Origin: Pseudomonas abietaniphila
GTDB lineage: Bacteria > Pseudomonadota > Gammaproteobacteria > Pseudomonadales > Pseudomonadaceae
Reading direction: 5' to 3'
DNA length: 64,000 nucleotides
NCBI RefSeq assembly: GCF_039697315.1
Contig: NZ_CP155619.1
Coordinates: forward strand, 3,348,001-3,412,000
Shown here: positions 8,943 to 19,262 of the stretch, one piece after another
Numbering within the stretch: the stretch's first letter is position 1
Layout of the letters: every line of letters begins with the position of its first letter
Position numbers and translations under genes: made by a program
Notes under the pieces: generated by a model
Told to the model about the DNA's origin: nothing
The model's input: the letters and a program-made list of their open reading frames with translations, nothing else
The model's database searches: none

Positions 8943-11816
8943 ATGTCCACGTCGCCATCCCTGAGCCAGTTGCACGACCCCAATGCCTTTCTGCGTCGCC
9001 ACCTCGGCCCTGATGCTGCCGAGCAGCAGGCGATGCTCGAATCCCTCGGCCTGGCCAGCCGCGCCGAGCTGATCGAACAAACCGTCCCTCCCGCCATCCG
9101 GCTGAACCGAGCCCTGGACCTGCCCCCAGCACTGAGCGAAGAAGCCGCGTTGAGCAAGCTGAAGGGGTATGCCGGTCGCAATCAGGTGTGGACCAGTGTC
9201 ATCGGCATGGGCTATCACGGCACGATCACGCCCAACGTTGTCCTGCGCAACGTGCTGGAAAATCCCGGCTGGTACACCGCCTACACGCCTTATCAACCCG
9301 AAATCGCCCAAGGTCGACTCGAAGCGCTGCTCAACTTTCAGCAGATGACCATCGACCTCACCGGCCTTGCCATGGCCAACGCCTCGCTGCTCGATGAGGC
9401 CACGGCGGCGGCCGAAGCCATGGCGCTGGCCAAGCGCATCGCCAAATCCAAAAGTAACGTCTTCTTCGTCGACGAAAACTGTCACCCGCAAACATTGTCG
9501 GTGGTGCGAACCCGCGCCGAGGGTTTTGGATTCGAGCTGATCGTGGGGCCTGTGGATAACCTCGCCAGCCATCAGGTGTTTGGGGCGCTGTTGCAATACC
9601 CCGACACCCATGGCGAGATTCGCGACCTGCGCCCGCTGATCGAGCATTTGCATGCACAACAGGCGCTGGCCTGTGTGGCGGCCGACTTGCTGAGCCTGCT
9701 CATGCTGACACCGCCGGGGGAAATGGGCGCCGATGTCGTGTTCGGCTCGTCTCAACGCTTCGGCGTACCCATGGGCTATGGCGGCCCGCACGCGGCTTAT
9801 TTTGCGTGCCGTGAAGAGTTCAAGCGCGGTATCCCGGGCCGCATCATCGGCGTGTCCAAAGACGCACGCGGCAACGTCGCGTTGAGAATGGCGCTGCAAA
9901 CCCGCGAACAACACATTCGTCGCGAGAAGGCCAATTCCAACATCTGCACCGCCCAGGTGCTGCTCGCCAATATCGCCAGTCTCTACGCGGTGTATCACGG
10001 GCCGGAAGGCCTCAAACGTATCGCCCAGCGCGTGCACCGGTTGACCACGATTCTGGCGACGGGCCTGGAGCGCAAAGGCATTCAGCGCGTCAATCGGCAC
10101 TTTTTCGACACGCTGACGCTGGATGTCGGCGGCACGCAGACGGCGATTCTGGAAAGCGCCAGTGCTGCAAAGGTCAATCTGCGGATATTGGGCGACGGCA
10201 AGCTGGGGGTGAGCCTCGATGAAAGCTGCGATGAGCAGACCGTCGACACGCTGCTGGATATTTTCTGCGGTGCCGATCATGGCTTGAACGTCGCGGATCT
10301 TGATGCCGAAACGCTGGCATCGGGCATTCCTGAGGGCTTGGCGCGCAGCTCGCCTTATCTCACGCACCCGGTGTTCAACGCCCATCACAGCGAAACCGAG
10401 ATGCTGCGTTATCTCAAGCAGCTGGAAAACAAGGATCTGGCGCTGAACCAGTCCATGATTCCGCTGGGCTCCTGCACCATGAAACTCAATGCCACCAGCG
10501 AGATGATCCCGATCACCTGGCCCGAGTTCGCCAACTTGCATCCCTTTGCGCCCGTCGAGCAGGCCAGGGGTTACAAGGCAATGATTGACGAGCTGGAGGC
10601 CTGGCTGTGCGCGATTACCGGGTTCGATGCGATTTGCATGCAGCCCAACTCCGGCGCTCAGGGCGAGTACGCAGGGTTGCTGGCGATCCACAAGTACCAC
10701 GAGAGTCGCCAACAGGGGCAGCGAGATATCTGTTTGATTCCGTCATCGGCCCACGGCACCAACCCGGCCTCGGCGCAGATGGCCGGGATGCGTGTGGTGA
10801 TCGTTGAGTGCGATGACGCGGGCAACGTCGACCTTGAGGATTTGAAAGCCAAGGCCCAGGCCGCTGGTGAGAACCTGTCATGTCTGATGGCGACCTATCC
10901 CTCGACCCATGGCGTGTACGAGGAAGGTATCCGGGACATCTGCGAAGTGATCCACGCGCACGGTGGTCAGGTGTACATGGATGGCGCCAACCTCAACGCG
11001 CAGGTCGGGCTGGCGCGTCCCGCCGACATCGGTGCAGACGTGTCCCACATGAACCTGCACAAGACGTTCTGTATTCCCCATGGCGGCGGCGGACCGGGCA
11101 TGGGCCCAATTGGGGTGAGGGCGCACCTCGCGCCGTTTGTGGCCAATCATCCGGTGATCTCGCTGGAAGGTCCGAATGCCGAGAACACCGCTGTCAGCGC
11201 GGCCCCGTGGGGCAGTGCGAGCATCCTGCCGATCAGCTGGATGTACATCGCGATGATGGGGCCGCAACTGGCAGACGCCAGCGAGGTGGCGATTCTGTCG
11301 GCCAACTACCTGGCTCAGCAACTGACAGGCGCGTTTCCGGTGCTGTACACCGGACGCAACGACCGCGTCGCTCACGAGTGCATCATTGATCTGCGCCCGC
11401 TCAAGGCAGAAACCGGGATCAGCGAGGAGGACGTTGCGAAACGGTTGATGGATTACGGTTTCCACGCACCGACCATGTCATTCCCGGTACCCGGAACGTT
11501 GATGATCGAGCCTACCGAGAGCGAGCCCAAGGCGGAACTGGACCGCTTCATTGAAGCGATGCTGAGCATTCGAGGCGAGATCACTCAGGTTCATAACGGC
11601 ACGTGGCCGGCAGAAGACAACCCGCTCAAGCGCGCGCCGCATACGTTGGCTGACATCACGGGTGTCTGGGACCGTCCCTACAGCATTGCCGAGGCCGTAA
11701 CGCCGACGGCGCACACGCGTCAGCACAAATATTGGCCGACCGTGAACCGGGTCGACAACGTCTACGGCGATCGCAACCTGTTCTGCGCGTGCGTGCCGGT
11801 GGACGAGTACCGCTGA
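8943..11816 (+). CDS. gcvP: glycine dehydrogenase (decarboxylating), P protein
   Basis: Pyridoxal-phosphate enzyme of 957 residues that decarboxylates glycine and loads the aminomethyl group onto GcvH. It is the fused single-chain form: the N-terminal half has 'RRHLGP' and '[10 protein letters not shown]'; the C-terminal half carries the PLP lysine at about residue 707 in '[16 protein letters not shown]'. The ATG at 8943 follows AGAGAGAGG. It is followed at once by a strong bidirectional terminator. Together with gcvT and gcvH it gives all dedicated subunits; the shared L protein (lpd) is not in the window. Confidence 0.96.
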   Translation: MSTSPSLSQLHDPNAFLRRHLGPDAAEQQAMLESLGLASRAELIEQTVPPAIRLNRALDLPPALSEEAALSKLKGYAGRNQVWTSVIGMGYHGTITPNVVLRNVLENPGWYTAYTPYQPEIAQGRLEALLNFQQMTIDLTGLAMANASLLDEATAAAEAMALAKRIAKSKSNVFFVDENCHPQTLSVVRTRAEGFGFELIVGPVDNLASHQVFGALLQYPDTHGEIRDLRPLIEHLHAQQALACVAADLLSLLMLTPPGEMGADVVFGSSQRFGVPMGYGGPHAAYFACREEFKRGIPGRIIGVSKDARGNVALRMALQTREQHIRREKANSNICTAQVLLANIASLYAVYHGPEGLKRIAQRVHRLTTILATGLERKGIQRVNRHFFDTLTLDVGGTQTAILESASAAKVNLRILGDGKLGVSLDESCDEQTVDTLLDIFCGADHGLNVADLDAETLASGIPEGLARSSPYLTHPVFNAHHSETEMLRYLKQLENKDLALNQSMIPLGSCTMKLNATSEMIPITWPEFANLHPFAPVEQARGYKAMIDELEAWLCAITGFDAICMQPNSGAQGEYAGLLAIHKYHESRQQGQRDICLIPSSAHGTNPASAQMAGMRVVIVECDDAGNVDLEDLKAKAQAAGENLSCLMATYPSTHGVYEEGIRDICEVIHAHGGQVYMDGANLNAQVGLARPADIGADVSHMNLHKTFCIPHGGGGPGMGPIGVRAHLAPFVANHPVISLEGPNAENTAVSAAPWGSASILPISWMYIAMMGPQLADASEVAILSANYLAQQLTGAFPVLYTGRNDRVAHECIIDLRPLKAETGISEEDVAKRLMDYGFHAPTMSFPVPGTLMIEPTESEPKAELDRFIEAMLSIRGEITQVHNGTWPAEDNPLKRAPHTLADITGVWDRPYSIAEAVTPTAHTRQHKYWPTVNRVDNVYGDRNLFCACVPVDEYR

Positions 11817-11820
11817 CACA

Positions 11821-11851
11821 AAAATGCCGCTCCGAGGAGCGGCATTTTTTT
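11821..11851. terminator. bidirectional Rho-independent terminator between gcvP and the DUF2388 gene
   Basis: The stem ATGCCGCTCC/GGAGCGGCAT (11824-11845) with a GA loop is flanked by A's on the left and seven T's on the right. It can therefore stop transcription from both convergent sides. Confidence 0.92.
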
Positions 11852-11862
11852 GTGCAGCGTGA

Positions 11863-12180
11863 TTACTGTTCGGCGACGAGGTTCTTGGCCAGAATCGCGT
11901 TGGCCAGGTCCATGTCCGAGGCGTTCAGGCCAGGGTTCTCCTTGCGGACCTGATCCATGGCTGCTTCCAGATAAGGGCCGCGAATCGCGCCGTTGCTGGC
12001 AACGAAGCTACCGGCATCATCCTGCGCTGCGACAATCAGCTTGTGGTGACGGAAGGTCAGGTAGGTAGAGCCTGTGGTTGCGCCGGACGAGATGATGTCT
12101 CGCAAGAAGCCGTCAGCCATTGCTGAACCGACCGGCAGGGAAAGCAGAGCTAACGTGGCTACAGCAAGTTTGAGACGCAT
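11863..12180 (-). CDS. exported DUF2388-family protein
   Basis: Small protein of 105 residues with a clear Sec signal peptide (about 1-22, 'LALLSLPVGSAMA') and a mature part beginning 'DGFLRDIISSGATTGSTYLT'. This mature start is characteristic of DUF2388, a Pseudomonas-type periplasmic family of unknown function that often occurs in several paralogous copies. It ends in '...ANAILAKNLVAEQ'. It is monocistronic and converges with gcvP across the shared terminator. No function can be assigned from the sequence. Confidence 0.85.
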   Translation of the reverse strand: MRLKLAVATLALLSLPVGSAMADGFLRDIISSGATTGSTYLTFRHHKLIVAAQDDAGSFVASNGAIRGPYLEAAMDQVRKENPGLNASDMDLANAILAKNLVAEQ

Positions 12181-12306
12181 GGCGGGTTACTCCGACTTTG
12201 GTTGTTCTGAAATGATTTGATACGCCCGCCCCCAATCTAGTTCCGTGAGAGGAGTGAAAACGGGCGGCTCCCGCCAGATCAGACGTTCCATGTTGACGAG
12301 CGCGAA

Positions 12307-12753
12307 TCACGCCGCCTCAACTTTCAGGATCGCGCCCTCCTGAGCAATGACCCTTACCTGATTGCCCACCGGCGTATCGGGGCCGACCACCATCCAGACG
12401 CCATCGCCGACCTTGATCTTGCCGCGTCCTCCGACAATCGCGTCGTGCACCAGGAAGGTTCTGCCTATCAGCTCTGACCCGCGCATGTTCAGACCCGGTT
12501 GATCGGACTTGCGCAACACGCTGCGCTGGCGTCGCCACCAGTACAGAGCAGTCAGGACCGACAGCACCGCGAACAGCAGAAACTGCACCTCCCAGCTCAT
12601 CGCCGGAATCACATACGTGAGGATGCCGACCCCTGCCGCTGCCACGCCAATCCACAGCAGATACCCGCCAGCCCCGAACACCTCCAGGATCAGCAGTACC
12701 GTGCCCAGCCCCAGCCAGTCCCAGAACGACAGGTTTTGCAGGTAATCCCACAT
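12307..12753 (-). CDS. NfeD-family membrane protein
   Basis: 148 residues with about three hydrophobic segments in the N-terminal 70 ('LGTVLLILEVFGAGGYLLWIG', cut here to its family signature) and a C-terminal OB-fold-like part ('GRGKIKVGDGVWMVVGPDTP'). NfeD proteins partner with SPFH/stomatin proteins in membrane microdomains and quality control. The gene starts 3 bp after the SPFH gene, so the two form an operon. This is the short NfeD form without the protease domain. Confidence 0.85.
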   Translation of the reverse strand: MWDYLQNLSFWDWLGLGTVLLILEVFGAGGYLLWIGVAAAGVGILTYVIPAMSWEVQFLLFAVLSVLTALYWWRRQRSVLRKSDQPGLNMRGSELIGRTFLVHDAIVGGRGKIKVGDGVWMVVGPDTPVGNQVRVIAQEGAILKVEAA

Positions 12754-12756
12754 GGC

Positions 12757-13710
12757 TCAGACCCGCTTGCCGGTGTCGGGCCGGTTCTTTTCGGGAGCCC
12801 CTTTGTCGAACGTGGCTTTGACGATCTCGCCAATGCCGCCAATGGCGCCGATCATCTGGCTCGCTTCCAGCGGCATGAGGATCACCTTGCTGTTGTTGGC
12901 CGAGGACAATTTGCCCAGCGCGTCGATGTACTTTTGCGCGACGAAGTAATTGATGGCCTGCACGTCACCTGCAGCAATCGCCTCGGACACGACTTGTGTG
13001 GCGCGCGCTTCCGCTTCGGCCTGACGTTCGCGGGCCTCGGACTCCAGAAAGGCGGCCTGACGCTCGCCTTCGGCTTCCAGGATCTGCGCCTGCTTTTTGC
13101 CTTCAGCGGTCAGAATCGCCGAAGCGCGCGAGCCTTCCGCCTCAAGGATCTGCGCACGTTTGATCCGCTCGGCTTTCATCTGCCCTGACATCGCCGCCAT
13201 CAGGTCGGCCGGTGGACTGATGTCCTTGATTTCGATCCGGGTGATCTTGATGCCCCACGGCGCGGTCGCTTCATCGATGATGCGCAGCAGACGCTCGTTG
13301 ATGCCGTCACGCTGGCTGAGCATGGCGTCCAGTTCCATGGAACCGAGTACGGTACGAATGTTGGTCTGCAGCAGATTGCGAATGGCGTGCTGCAGGTTGT
13401 TGACCTCGTACGCGGCCTGGGCGCAGTTCACGACTTGGTAGAAGCACACGGCGTCGATCTGTACGGTGGCGTTATCCGACGTGATGACTTCCTGCGGCGG
13501 AATGTCCAGAACGGTTTCCATCATGTTGATCTTGTGCCCGATGCGATCCATCACAGGCACGATGATGTTCAGGCCTGGCTTGAGGGTGTTGGTGTAGCGA
13601 CCGAAGCGTTCGACGGTCCATTGATAACCCTGCGGCACGACTTTAAAACCCATGAACACGATGGCGATGGCCAGCGCGACGAACAGTAAAACCACACTAC
13701 CGATTTGCAT
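12757..13710 (-). CDS. SPFH-domain protein (stomatin/QmcA-like)
   Basis: 317-residue membrane-anchored SPFH protein. An N-terminal hydrophobic helix (about 3-21) is followed by the SPFH core with '[17 protein letters not shown]' and '[20 protein letters not shown]'. A long charged Ala/Glu-rich helix (about 190-255, repeats such as '[12 protein letters not shown]') should form the coiled coil of the oligomer. Such proteins scaffold membrane proteases or microdomains. It is translated just upstream of the NfeD gene. It has no upstream neighbour on the same strand, so the promoter should lie in 13711-13790. Confidence 0.9.
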   Translation of the reverse strand: MQIGSVVLLFVALAIAIVFMGFKVVPQGYQWTVERFGRYTNTLKPGLNIIVPVMDRIGHKINMMETVLDIPPQEVITSDNATVQIDAVCFYQVVNCAQAAYEVNNLQHAIRNLLQTNIRTVLGSMELDAMLSQRDGINERLLRIIDEATAPWGIKITRIEIKDISPPADLMAAMSGQMKAERIKRAQILEAEGSRASAILTAEGKKQAQILEAEGERQAAFLESEARERQAEAEARATQVVSEAIAAGDVQAINYFVAQKYIDALGKLSSANNSKVILMPLEASQMIGAIGGIGEIVKATFDKGAPEKNRPDTGKRV

Positions 13711-13793
13711 AACGTATCCCTGTTGGCTGCTGATGAATTAAAGATCCGGCAGAGAGTACGGTGATCGGAATCCGCTCTGCGACTTTTTCTGTA

Positions 13794-14675
13794 TCAATTG
13801 AAGAATAGCTCGCGCATCAGATTGAAGATTGTGGTCTTCACGGCGGTGTCCAGCGAGGTCCAGACCAGACCGGTGACGGCACGAAAATCACCCAGGTTCA
13901 GCGGGCGCGAAACGACGTTGGGCGGCAGCGCGCGTCCTGCATGTTGAGGCAGCAGGCCGATGCCCAGACCCGCCGAAACCAGCGCAAGCATCGTCGTGAA
14001 CTCACCGAGCTCGTCGGCAATGTCCAGTTTGCCACCGTGTTCGGAAATCGCGCGCAGGAGCCCGTCATGAAAGCCAGCAGCGTAACGCCGGGCGAGCACC
14101 AGCACGGGCTGTTGTGCCAGTTCCGTAACCTCGATGGTCGAATGCGCGGTGAGCGGGTGATCTGCCGGCAGCGCGACGATGATCGACTCGTGCAGCACGA
14201 CCTGCGTTTGCACGCCGGAGTGCGGAGCGGGCAGGCGCATCAGGCCGAAGTCGAGTTGACCCTCCTTGAGGGCCTGCACCTGATCGGGCCCGGGCATGTC
14301 CTTGAGTTCCAGCCTGATGCCGGGGTAACGCTGATGGGCGTGTCGAATCAGCGTCGGCAGCAGCTCCGGCAACACCGAGGACACGAAGCCAAGACGGATT
14401 CGACCGGTTTCCCCGCGGCCCAGCCCCCGCGACACGTCGGCCGAACGTTGTGCCTGACGCAAGGTGGCACGGGCTTCTTCGAGAAACAGCCCGCCCACGT
14501 CGGTGAGCGTCACTGAGTGTCGGTTGCGATCGAGCAGACGAACACCCAGCCACTCCTCAAGTGCCTTGATCTGCATGCTCAGTGCGGGCTGCACAATGGC
14601 GAGCCGCTGTGCCGCACGACCGAAATGCAGCTCCTCGGCCACTGTGACAAAGGCTCGCAGGTGTTTGAGTTCCAT
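13794..14675 (-). CDS. LysR-family transcriptional regulator beside the gluconate/idonate genes
   Basis: 293 residues. The winged helix-turn-helix is at about 1-60 ('LRAFVTVAEELHFGRAAQRL'; 'QPALSMQIKALEEWLGVRLL') and is followed by a two-lobed effector domain. It is divergent from the dehydrogenase pair at 14841 with a 165-bp shared control region, so it probably regulates those genes, perhaps in response to a sugar acid. The effector cannot be read from the sequence. Length and domain order are normal. Confidence 0.88.
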   Translation of the reverse strand: MELKHLRAFVTVAEELHFGRAAQRLAIVQPALSMQIKALEEWLGVRLLDRNRHSVTLTDVGGLFLEEARATLRQAQRSADVSRGLGRGETGRIRLGFVSSVLPELLPTLIRHAHQRYPGIRLELKDMPGPDQVQALKEGQLDFGLMRLPAPHSGVQTQVVLHESIIVALPADHPLTAHSTIEVTELAQQPVLVLARRYAAGFHDGLLRAISEHGGKLDIADELGEFTTMLALVSAGLGIGLLPQHAGRALPPNVVSRPLNLGDFRAVTGLVWTSLDTAVKTTIFNLMRELFFN

Positions 14676-14840
14676 GATCGGTTCCGCTGGTTATCAAAAA
14701 ACATGATCAGTACATCACCAATCACCATTGGACGAGGGGCCTGGTGTGCGCTGAAGTGCAGCCATACAAGGATGATGAGCCCAGCAGGCCGTCATCACAA
14801 TGCATGATCCGACGTCGGCCGCATAAGAGGAGAAAGACTA

Positions 14841-15611
14841 ATGGCTGTTCTGGAAAGTTTTCGTCTCGACGAAAGAGTCGCGCTGGTCACAGGCTCCAGT
14901 GCCGGTATCGGGCTGGCGATTGCGCGAGGGTTGGCCGAGGCGGGCGCGACGGTTGTCCTTAATGGCCGAAACGCCGACACCCTGAACGCCGCAGCCGCCT
15001 CGTTGGCTGCGGACGGACATCACGTCCACACTCAATGCTTCGATGTCACGGACAGCGCAGCGGTCAGTGCTGCCGTTCAGGCAATCGAAAGCAGGGTCGG
15101 ACCGCTGGATATTCTGGTCAACAATGCCGGTATCCAGCGACGCGGGCCATTGGCCGATTTCGCAGAAGCCGACTGGCACGAGTTGATGCGCACGAATCTG
15201 GACAGCGCTTTTTTCGTTGGCCAGGCAGTGGCGCGTTGCATGATTCCTCGTGGACGTGGGCGGATCATCAATATCTGTTCGGTGCAAAGTGAGTTGGGCC
15301 GGCCCGGCATTGCGCCGTACACCGCCAGCAAAGGCGCGCTGAAAATGCTGACCAAAGGCATGGCGATCGACTGGGGCCCGTATGGCCTTAACGTCAACGG
15401 TATCGGACCGGGTTACTTCAAGACCGAGCTGAACGCTGCGCTGGTGGCGAATCCTGAATTCAGCGACTGGCTGGTGCAGCGTACGCCGAGTCGTCGTTGG
15501 GGCGAGGTGTCTGAACTGAAAGGCGCGGCGGTGTTCCTCGCGTCCGACGCCGCCAGCTTCGTCAACGGCCATATCCTTTACGTCGATGGCGCCATCACAG
15601 CGTCGTTGTAA
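14841..15611 (+). CDS. SDR-family gluconate 5-dehydrogenase-like oxidoreductase (IdnO type)
   Basis: Short-chain dehydrogenase of 256 residues. The NAD(P)-binding 'ALVTGSSAGIGLAIARGLA' is followed by 'LVNNAGIQRRGP', catalytic Ser in 'NICSVQSELGRPG' and YxxxK in 'YTASKGALKMLTKG'. The 'NNAGIQRRGPL' and 'PGYFKTELNAALV' stretches are typical of gluconate 5-dehydrogenases, which interconvert 5-ketogluconate and gluconate. Start 14841 has a GAGGAGA Shine-Dalgarno sequence. An L-idonate dehydrogenase-like gene follows 13 bp later, which supports the idonate to 5-ketogluconate to gluconate route. Substrate assignment is inference. Confidence 0.82.
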   Translation: MAVLESFRLDERVALVTGSSAGIGLAIARGLAEAGATVVLNGRNADTLNAAAASLAADGHHVHTQCFDVTDSAAVSAAVQAIESRVGPLDILVNNAGIQRRGPLADFAEADWHELMRTNLDSAFFVGQAVARCMIPRGRGRIINICSVQSELGRPGIAPYTASKGALKMLTKGMAIDWGPYGLNVNGIGPGYFKTELNAALVANPEFSDWLVQRTPSRRWGEVSELKGAAVFLASDAASFVNGHILYVDGAITASL

Positions 15612-15624
15612 TCCGGAGAATCTC

Positions 15625-16671
15625 ATGCAAGCCATTGTCTGCCACGCCCCGAAAGACCTTCGTGTAGAAGCCGAGGAGCACGCTGCTGCGCTGACGTCCG
15701 GCCAGCTTCGCGTGCGCGTTGCCCGGGGCGGAATCTGCGGCTCGGATCTGCATTACTACCAGCACGGCGGTTTCGGTGCGGTGCGCCTGAAAGAGCCGAT
15801 GGTGCTCGGCCATGAAATCTCGGCCGTTATCGAGGAAGTGGGCGATCCGCAAAGCGGGTTCAGTGTCGGCCAGCGCATTTCCGTCTCGCCTTCCCGGCCG
15901 TGTGGCGGCTGCACGTACTGCCACGAGGGCATGCCCAATCACTGCCTGAACATGCGATTCTACGGAAGTGCGATGCCATTTCCCCATATTCAGGGTGCGT
16001 TCCGGGAAACGCTGGTGATCGAGAGCAGCCAGGCGCATGTGCTGGCGCCGACGACAACCTTGGCTGAAGGGGCGCTCGCCGAGCCGTTGTCAGTGGGGCT
16101 GCACGCGATTCAGCGCGCGGGCGGTGTGTTCGGCAAGCGTGTCCTGGTGACCGGCTGCGGGCCGATTGGCAATTTGTTGATTGGCAGCCTGAAAGCAGCG
16201 GGGGCGTTGCAGATCGTTGCGGCGGACTTGAGTGACAGTGCGCTGGCGTGCGCCCGCCGGATGGGCGCCAGCGACACTCACAACCTCAAGCACGAGCCCG
16301 AAGCCCTGGCGCGTTATACCGCCAATAAAGGTCATTTCGATGTGATGTTCGAAGCCTCGGGCAGTGCCCAGGCGCTACGTGACGGTCTGACGTGCATGAG
16401 GCCGCGCGGCGTAGTGGTCACAGTCGGCTTGGGCGGTGATGTTTCGATCCCGCTGAATCTGGTGGTGGGCAAGGAAATCGACCTGCGCGGCACATTCCGC
16501 TTTCATCCCGAATTTGCACAAGCGGTGGACTTGCTCAATCGAAAAGTGATCGACGTAACGCCTGTCATCTCTCACACCATCCCGTTCCACGAAGCGGTGC
16601 AGGCCTTCGAGCTGGCGGGTGACAAGCAGCAGGCGATGAAAGTCGTGCTGGATTTCGGCGTGAAGGACTAA
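15625..16671 (+). CDS. zinc-dependent L-idonate 5-dehydrogenase-like alcohol dehydrogenase (IdnD type)
   Basis: Medium-chain dehydrogenase of 348 residues. The catalytic zinc site is 'GGICGSDLHYYQHG' and 'GHEISAVIEEVG'; the structural zinc cysteines are in 'CGGCTYCHEGMPNHC'; the nucleotide-binding motif is 'VLVTGCGPIGNLLIG'. The ATG at 15625 is chosen because GGAG lies 7 nt upstream and it avoids overlap with the preceding gene. With the SDR enzyme it should oxidise L-idonate to 5-ketogluconate. No transporter or kinase accompanies the pair here. Confidence 0.82.
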   Translation: MQAIVCHAPKDLRVEAEEHAAALTSGQLRVRVARGGICGSDLHYYQHGGFGAVRLKEPMVLGHEISAVIEEVGDPQSGFSVGQRISVSPSRPCGGCTYCHEGMPNHCLNMRFYGSAMPFPHIQGAFRETLVIESSQAHVLAPTTTLAEGALAEPLSVGLHAIQRAGGVFGKRVLVTGCGPIGNLLIGSLKAAGALQIVAADLSDSALACARRMGASDTHNLKHEPEALARYTANKGHFDVMFEASGSAQALRDGLTCMRPRGVVVTVGLGGDVSIPLNLVVGKEIDLRGTFRFHPEFAQAVDLLNRKVIDVTPVISHTIPFHEAVQAFELAGDKQQAMKVVLDFGVKD

Positions 16672-16782
16672 AGGGGGCGGCGCCCCCTCTATCCGTGTGG
16701 GAGGGTTTGGGAACCCTCTGTTCTTGTGGGAGACGTCGGAGGTTACGACGGCAGCGAAAGCGGTGGGTCAGTGACATCAACG
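16672..16782. repeat. palindromes and a copy of a second interspersed repeat after idnD
   Basis: A 7-bp hairpin AGGGGGC-GGC-GCCCCCT (16672-16688) directly follows the stop but lacks a T run. A second hairpin GAGGGTT-TGGG-AACCCTC (16701-16718) follows. Then 16724-16782 carries an element with GGAGGTTACGACGGCAGCGA and 'AGCGGTGGGTCAGTGA', which recurs three times at 37.9-38.2 kb. No gene is seen here. Confidence 0.6.
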
Positions 16783-16856
16783 TCGGCTGACACGCCGCAT
16801 TCATCCGAACGCGGCATGCACCAAGCCGGACACACAGCTGATCGAGCGAGTGTGAG

Positions 16857-18641
16857 CTATCGCTGCTCGCTCTGCGGTGTCACGCGCAGCACTTCCTCGA
16901 CTGTCGTCAACCCGGCCGCGACTTTCTGCGCGCCGGACAACCGCAAACTGCGCATCCCGTCCTTGAAGCCTTGTCGACGCAGTGCCGTGAGGTCCAGGTC
17001 CGCCGTGATCAGCGATTTCACGGCATCGGACATCAGCATGATCTCGTACACACCGGCGCGTCCGCGATAACCAGTGTCACGGCATTCCGCACACCCGACC
17101 GCGCGATGGGCGCCGCTCGGCACTGCGGCCTGCCATGGACGCGTCAGGGTTTGCCAATCCACCTCATCGATCTCCACCGGCGCCTTGCAGTGTGGACACA
17201 GTGTCCGCACCAGACGCTGTGCCATGACGCCAAGAATCGTCGCCTTCAGCAGGTAGTGCGGCACGCCGAGTTCCAGCAGACGACTGATCGCACTCGGCGC
17301 GTCGTTGGTGTGCAAGGTCGACAGCACCAAGTGACCGGTCAACGCGGCCTGGATCGCCATTTCTGCCGTTTCCAGGTCGCGAATCTCGCCGATCATGATG
17401 ATGTCCGGGTCCTGCCGCATCAGGGCGCGCACACCGCTGGCAAAGGTCAGGTCGATATTGTGCTGCACCTGCATCTGGTTGAAGGACGGCTCGACCATCT
17501 CGATCGGGTCCTCGATGGTGCAGAGGTTGACCTCCGAGGTCGCCAGCTTCTTCAGCGTGGTGTACAGCGTGGTGGTCTTGCCGGAACCGGTCGGCCCGGT
17601 CACCAGGATGATGCCGTTGGGTTGATGCGTCATGCCTTCCCAGCGACGCAGATCGTCACCGGAGAAGCCCAACTGGTCGAAGTCTTTAAGCAGCACTTCA
17701 GGGTCGAAGATCCGCATCACCATCTTTTCGCCGAACGCTGTCGGCAACGTCGACAAACGCAACTCCACTTCGCCGCCATCCGGGGTCTTGGTCTTGACCC
17801 GCCCGTCCTGCGGCTTGCGCTTCTCAGCGACGTTCATTCGTCCCAGGCTCTTGAGGCGGCTGGTGACCGCCATCGTCACTTGAGGCGGAAATTGATAAAC
17901 GGTGTGCAGCACCCCGTCGATGCGGAAGCGCACGGTGCCGGCCTCCCGCCGAGGCTCGATGTGAATGTCGCTGGCGCGCTGCTGATACGCATACTGGAAC
18001 AACCAGTCGACGATGTTGACGATGTGCGCGTCGTTGGCATCGGGCTCCTGATCGCTGGCGCCGAGCTTGAGCAGTTGCTCGAAGTTGCCCAGGTTGCTCA
18101 TTTTTTGATCGGTCGCGCTGGCGCCGCTGACCGACTTGGCCAGTCGGTAAAACTCCACCGCCAGCTTCTGCACATCGACCGGATTGGCAACCACGCGCTT
18201 GATCGGCATCTTCAGCACGTGCGTCAAGTCGGCTTCCCACGCGTTCACAAAAGGCTGGGCGCTGGCGATGGTCACGGCGTCCCGGTCCACGGCGACCGCA
18301 AGAATCTTGTGGCGTTGGGCAAAGGCATAGGACATCACTGGCGTGACGGCGGCCACGTTGATCTTCAACGGATCGATACGCATGTACGGCTGACCGGCCT
18401 GTTCGGCGAGCCACGCGGTGAGGGTTTCCAGATCGAGCTTTTTGCCGGGGCGTTTGAGATTGTCGAACTGCTGGGCGGAAATGAACTCAAGGGGGTGAAT
18501 CTGCAGGTTTTGCGCGGTTCGGCGCAGGGTCAATGCGTATTCGGCATTGTCCTGATCGATGTATTCCTGCGTGACGAGATCACGCAGGACTTCATTCAGA
18601 TCCAGCCAGCGGTCCTGGGATGATGAGGCGAGGACGGACAT
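16857..18641 (-). CDS. orphan GspE/PulE-family secretion ATPase
   Basis: 594-residue type II secretion/type IV pilus-like ATPase. It has an N-terminal N1E/MshEN-type domain (about 50-165), Walker A 'GPTGSGKTTT' at 349-358, Asp and His boxes, Walker B 'DPDIIMIGEIRDLETAEMA', and a C-terminal zinc-binding four-cysteine module 'CPHC...CAEC'. All catalytic elements are present, so it should be active. No other secretion or pilus gene lies in the window, so its partner machine is elsewhere or unknown. P. aeruginosa carries a comparable isolated ATPase at the syntenic place. Confidence 0.9.
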   Translation of the reverse strand: MSVLASSSQDRWLDLNEVLRDLVTQEYIDQDNAEYALTLRRTAQNLQIHPLEFISAQQFDNLKRPGKKLDLETLTAWLAEQAGQPYMRIDPLKINVAAVTPVMSYAFAQRHKILAVAVDRDAVTIASAQPFVNAWEADLTHVLKMPIKRVVANPVDVQKLAVEFYRLAKSVSGASATDQKMSNLGNFEQLLKLGASDQEPDANDAHIVNIVDWLFQYAYQQRASDIHIEPRREAGTVRFRIDGVLHTVYQFPPQVTMAVTSRLKSLGRMNVAEKRKPQDGRVKTKTPDGGEVELRLSTLPTAFGEKMVMRIFDPEVLLKDFDQLGFSGDDLRRWEGMTHQPNGIILVTGPTGSGKTTTLYTTLKKLATSEVNLCTIEDPIEMVEPSFNQMQVQHNIDLTFASGVRALMRQDPDIIMIGEIRDLETAEMAIQAALTGHLVLSTLHTNDAPSAISRLLELGVPHYLLKATILGVMAQRLVRTLCPHCKAPVEIDEVDWQTLTRPWQAAVPSGAHRAVGCAECRDTGYRGRAGVYEIMLMSDAVKSLITADLDLTALRRQGFKDGMRSLRLSGAQKVAAGLTTVEEVLRVTPQSEQR

Positions 18642-18752
18642 GCGGGCTCCTTCGGACGAGACGACTTACTTCGTGAGTAAGCAAGAGTAGTCCCAAGCGT
18701 GCCAGTTGTTGCGTCCTGCAGGTAGTGAAGCGTTGCCAATATTTTCGGCCAC

Positions 18753-19100
18753 TCAACCGACAGCGAGTGAGACGGGCTCGGATAGGACGTGCAAATCGCC
18801 GATCGGTTCCAGATCCACTGAGCAAACATTGATCAAATTGCGCATTTTTTCACCAATGACCTGAGCGCGATGCCAGGTCATACCATCCACCTCGGCCTCG
18901 ATCATCAACATGCCTTCCTGCTGTAACACTCTGACTTGCTGAGGAATCAGGTATTGCATGGCGAACAGGTTCAGCACGCGGCAAATCAGGTCAGGCTCGG
19001 CTTCGGCAAGGATCTGGAAGCGCGACCGGCAGTGCGCATTGCTGACAGACCAGGCGTCGGGACGAAGCGGGGCGGACGTTACTGATTCGAGATGAGGCAT
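18753..19100 (-). CDS. small ACT-domain-like protein
   Basis: 115 residues from the ATG at 19100, which has AGGAG 8 nt upstream; an in-frame ATG 24 bp earlier is less well placed. The stretch 'RFQILAEAEPDLICRVLNLF' followed by 'PQQVRVLQQEGMLMIEAEVD' resembles the ACT fold of small regulatory subunits such as acetolactate synthase small subunits. It has no catalytic domain. It is divergent from an Lrp-family regulator (162 bp gap), which suggests a role linked to amino-acid sensing. The function is unknown and the family call is by pattern only. Confidence 0.6.
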   Translation of the reverse strand: MPHLESVTSAPLRPDAWSVSNAHCRSRFQILAEAEPDLICRVLNLFAMQYLIPQQVRVLQQEGMLMIEAEVDGMTWHRAQVIGEKMRNLINVCSVDLEPIGDLHVLSEPVSLAVG

Positions 19101-19262
19101 GCTGAACTCTCCTGTTTTCATCATCGGTCAGCGGGACCGAGGTGAGCTGTGTGAGTGAGAGAAAGTTTTACATGCCGAAAAAGAAATTTCTGACCCAAGA
19201 TCGTCTGGTTTACGCTTGTTCAGACTTGTTAATGCGTAGCTTGGCGCTTGCGGAGATAACTT

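Noticed and set aside
8892..10712. Long minus-strand open frame opposite gcvP
   Set aside because: Antisense shadow produced by high GC codon bias; the product is His/Gln/Gly-rich with no family features.
16971..18623. Long plus-strand open frame opposite the GspE-type ATPase
   Set aside because: Antisense shadow with His/Gln/Val-rich low-information sequence; the opposite strand has Walker motifs.
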